5,832 nucleotides of DNA, from assembly GCA_947581885.1 (NCBI GenBank), contig CANPWF010000113.1:1-5832 (forward strand). The letters are read 5' to 3'. Below are positions 5,380 to 5,832 of this stretch, in pieces (within the stretch, counting starts at the first letter, position 1; the number at the start of each line of letters is the position of its first letter). Under the pieces are notes generated by a model. It made no database searches and was not told the DNA's origin. It saw only the letters and a list, made by a program, of their open reading frames with translations. The stretch comes from an uncultured Clostridia bacterium (GTDB lineage Bacteria; Bacillota; Clostridia; Christensenellales; Borkfalkiaceae). A program made the translations under genes and the position numbers.

Positions 5380-5832
5380 ATGGCAAAGTTACTCGGGATC
5401 GACGTGGGTTCCACCACGGTAAAGGCGTGCGTACTCGATGAGCAGAGAAATGTTCTCTACTCCTCTTACGTGCGCCATTTTTCGCGCGTCAAGGAATGCG
5501 TGCTCGCCGAACTCGAAAAGGTGAAAAAAATCGCCCCTTCCTGCAAAGTCTGCGTGACGGGCTCGGCGGGGTTGGGGCTCTCCCAGCGGGGAAAACTCCC
5601 CTTTGTGCAGGAAGTGCAGGCGGCGTACGGGGCGATCAAGCGGACGTATCCCGACGCGGATGCCGCGATCGAACTCGGGGGCGAGGACGCGAAGATCATC
5701 TTCGTCACGGGGGGCGCGGAACAGCGCATGAACGGCAGTTGCGCGGGCGGAACGGGTGCGTTCATCGACCAGATGGCGACCCTTCTCGATATCTCCGTCG
5801 AGGAGATGGACGAGCTCTCCCTCCGCGCCGAA
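5380..5832 (+). CDS. BadF/BadG/HgdC-type ATPase, acyl-CoA dehydratase activase (3' end outside window)
   Basis: The first 151 residues are present and the frame is open to the right edge. The ASKHA-fold ATPase motifs are clear: phosphate-1 loop GIDVGSTTVK (6-15), ELGGEDAK (98-105) and CAGGTGAFIDQMA (121-133). Cys121 corresponds to the first of the two cysteines that hold the [4Fe-4S] cluster at the dimer interface of HgdC; the second would lie beyond the window. The family uses ATP to drive electron transfer to 2-hydroxyacyl-CoA dehydratases. The details YERHFS-like YVRHFSRVKE, TGSAGLGLSQR, PFVQEVQAA and AEQRMNGSCAGG resemble the large (over 1000-residue) fused form rather than the short HgdC form, but length cannot be seen. 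Only a weak Shine-Dalgarno (AGAAGAG, 5371-5377) precedes the ATG; no other start lies in frame downstream of the promoter. The substrate is unknown. Confidence 0.93.
   Translation, partial: MAKLLGIDVGSTTVKACVLDEQRNVLYSSYVRHFSRVKECVLAELEKVKKIAPSCKVCVTGSAGLGLSQRGKLPFVQEVQAAYGAIKRTYPDADAAIELGGEDAKIIFVTGGAEQRMNGSCAGGTGAFIDQMATLLDISVEEMDELSLRAE

Overview
The window reads as chromosomal DNA from a GC-rich member of the Bacillota, most likely Clostridia. Three things suggest this. The RNA polymerase beta' trigger loop lacks the large insertion (SI3) seen in proteobacterial beta'. Strong GGAGG-type ribosome binding sites and near-consensus sigma-A promoters are present. There is also a sigma/anti-sigma pair and a large-type acyl-CoA dehydratase activase of the kind common in anaerobic Firmicutes. 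A finer placement, such as a Christensenellales-like lineage, would be a guess.

Layout: (1) 1-2180 holds the C-terminal ~725 codons of rpoC, cut by the left edge. (2) 2181-2718 is a 538-base gap with no gene. It holds the rpoC terminator, a fold-back element that can form a three-way junction, a composite inverted-repeat element of about 215 bp, an A/T tract, and a promoter and ribosome binding site for the next gene. (3) 2719-3762 encodes a predicted lipoprotein of a family I do not recognise. (4) 3766-5231 is a two-gene unit with its own strong promoter: an ECF-like sigma factor (GTG start at 3820) and, overlapping it by ATGA, a single-pass membrane protein with an RsgI-like extracytoplasmic domain that is the likely anti-sigma factor. 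A terminator follows at 5271-5299. (5) A promoter abutting that terminator drives the 5' end of a BadF/HgdC-type ATPase gene that runs off the right edge.

Working model (inference): the lipoprotein, ECF sigma factor and RsgI-like anti-sigma form a cell-envelope sensing module. The membrane protein holds the sigma factor at the inner face. Its outer domain carries the Ile-Asn-Pro-Ser motif at which RsgI proteins cleave themselves, which would allow signal-dependent release of sigma. The lipoprotein, just upstream and on the same strand, is a candidate co-sensor or target. The module is the most interesting content of the window. The repeat-rich gap after rpoC is the second point of interest. 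rpoC and the activase are ordinary housekeeping or metabolic genes with no evident link to the module.
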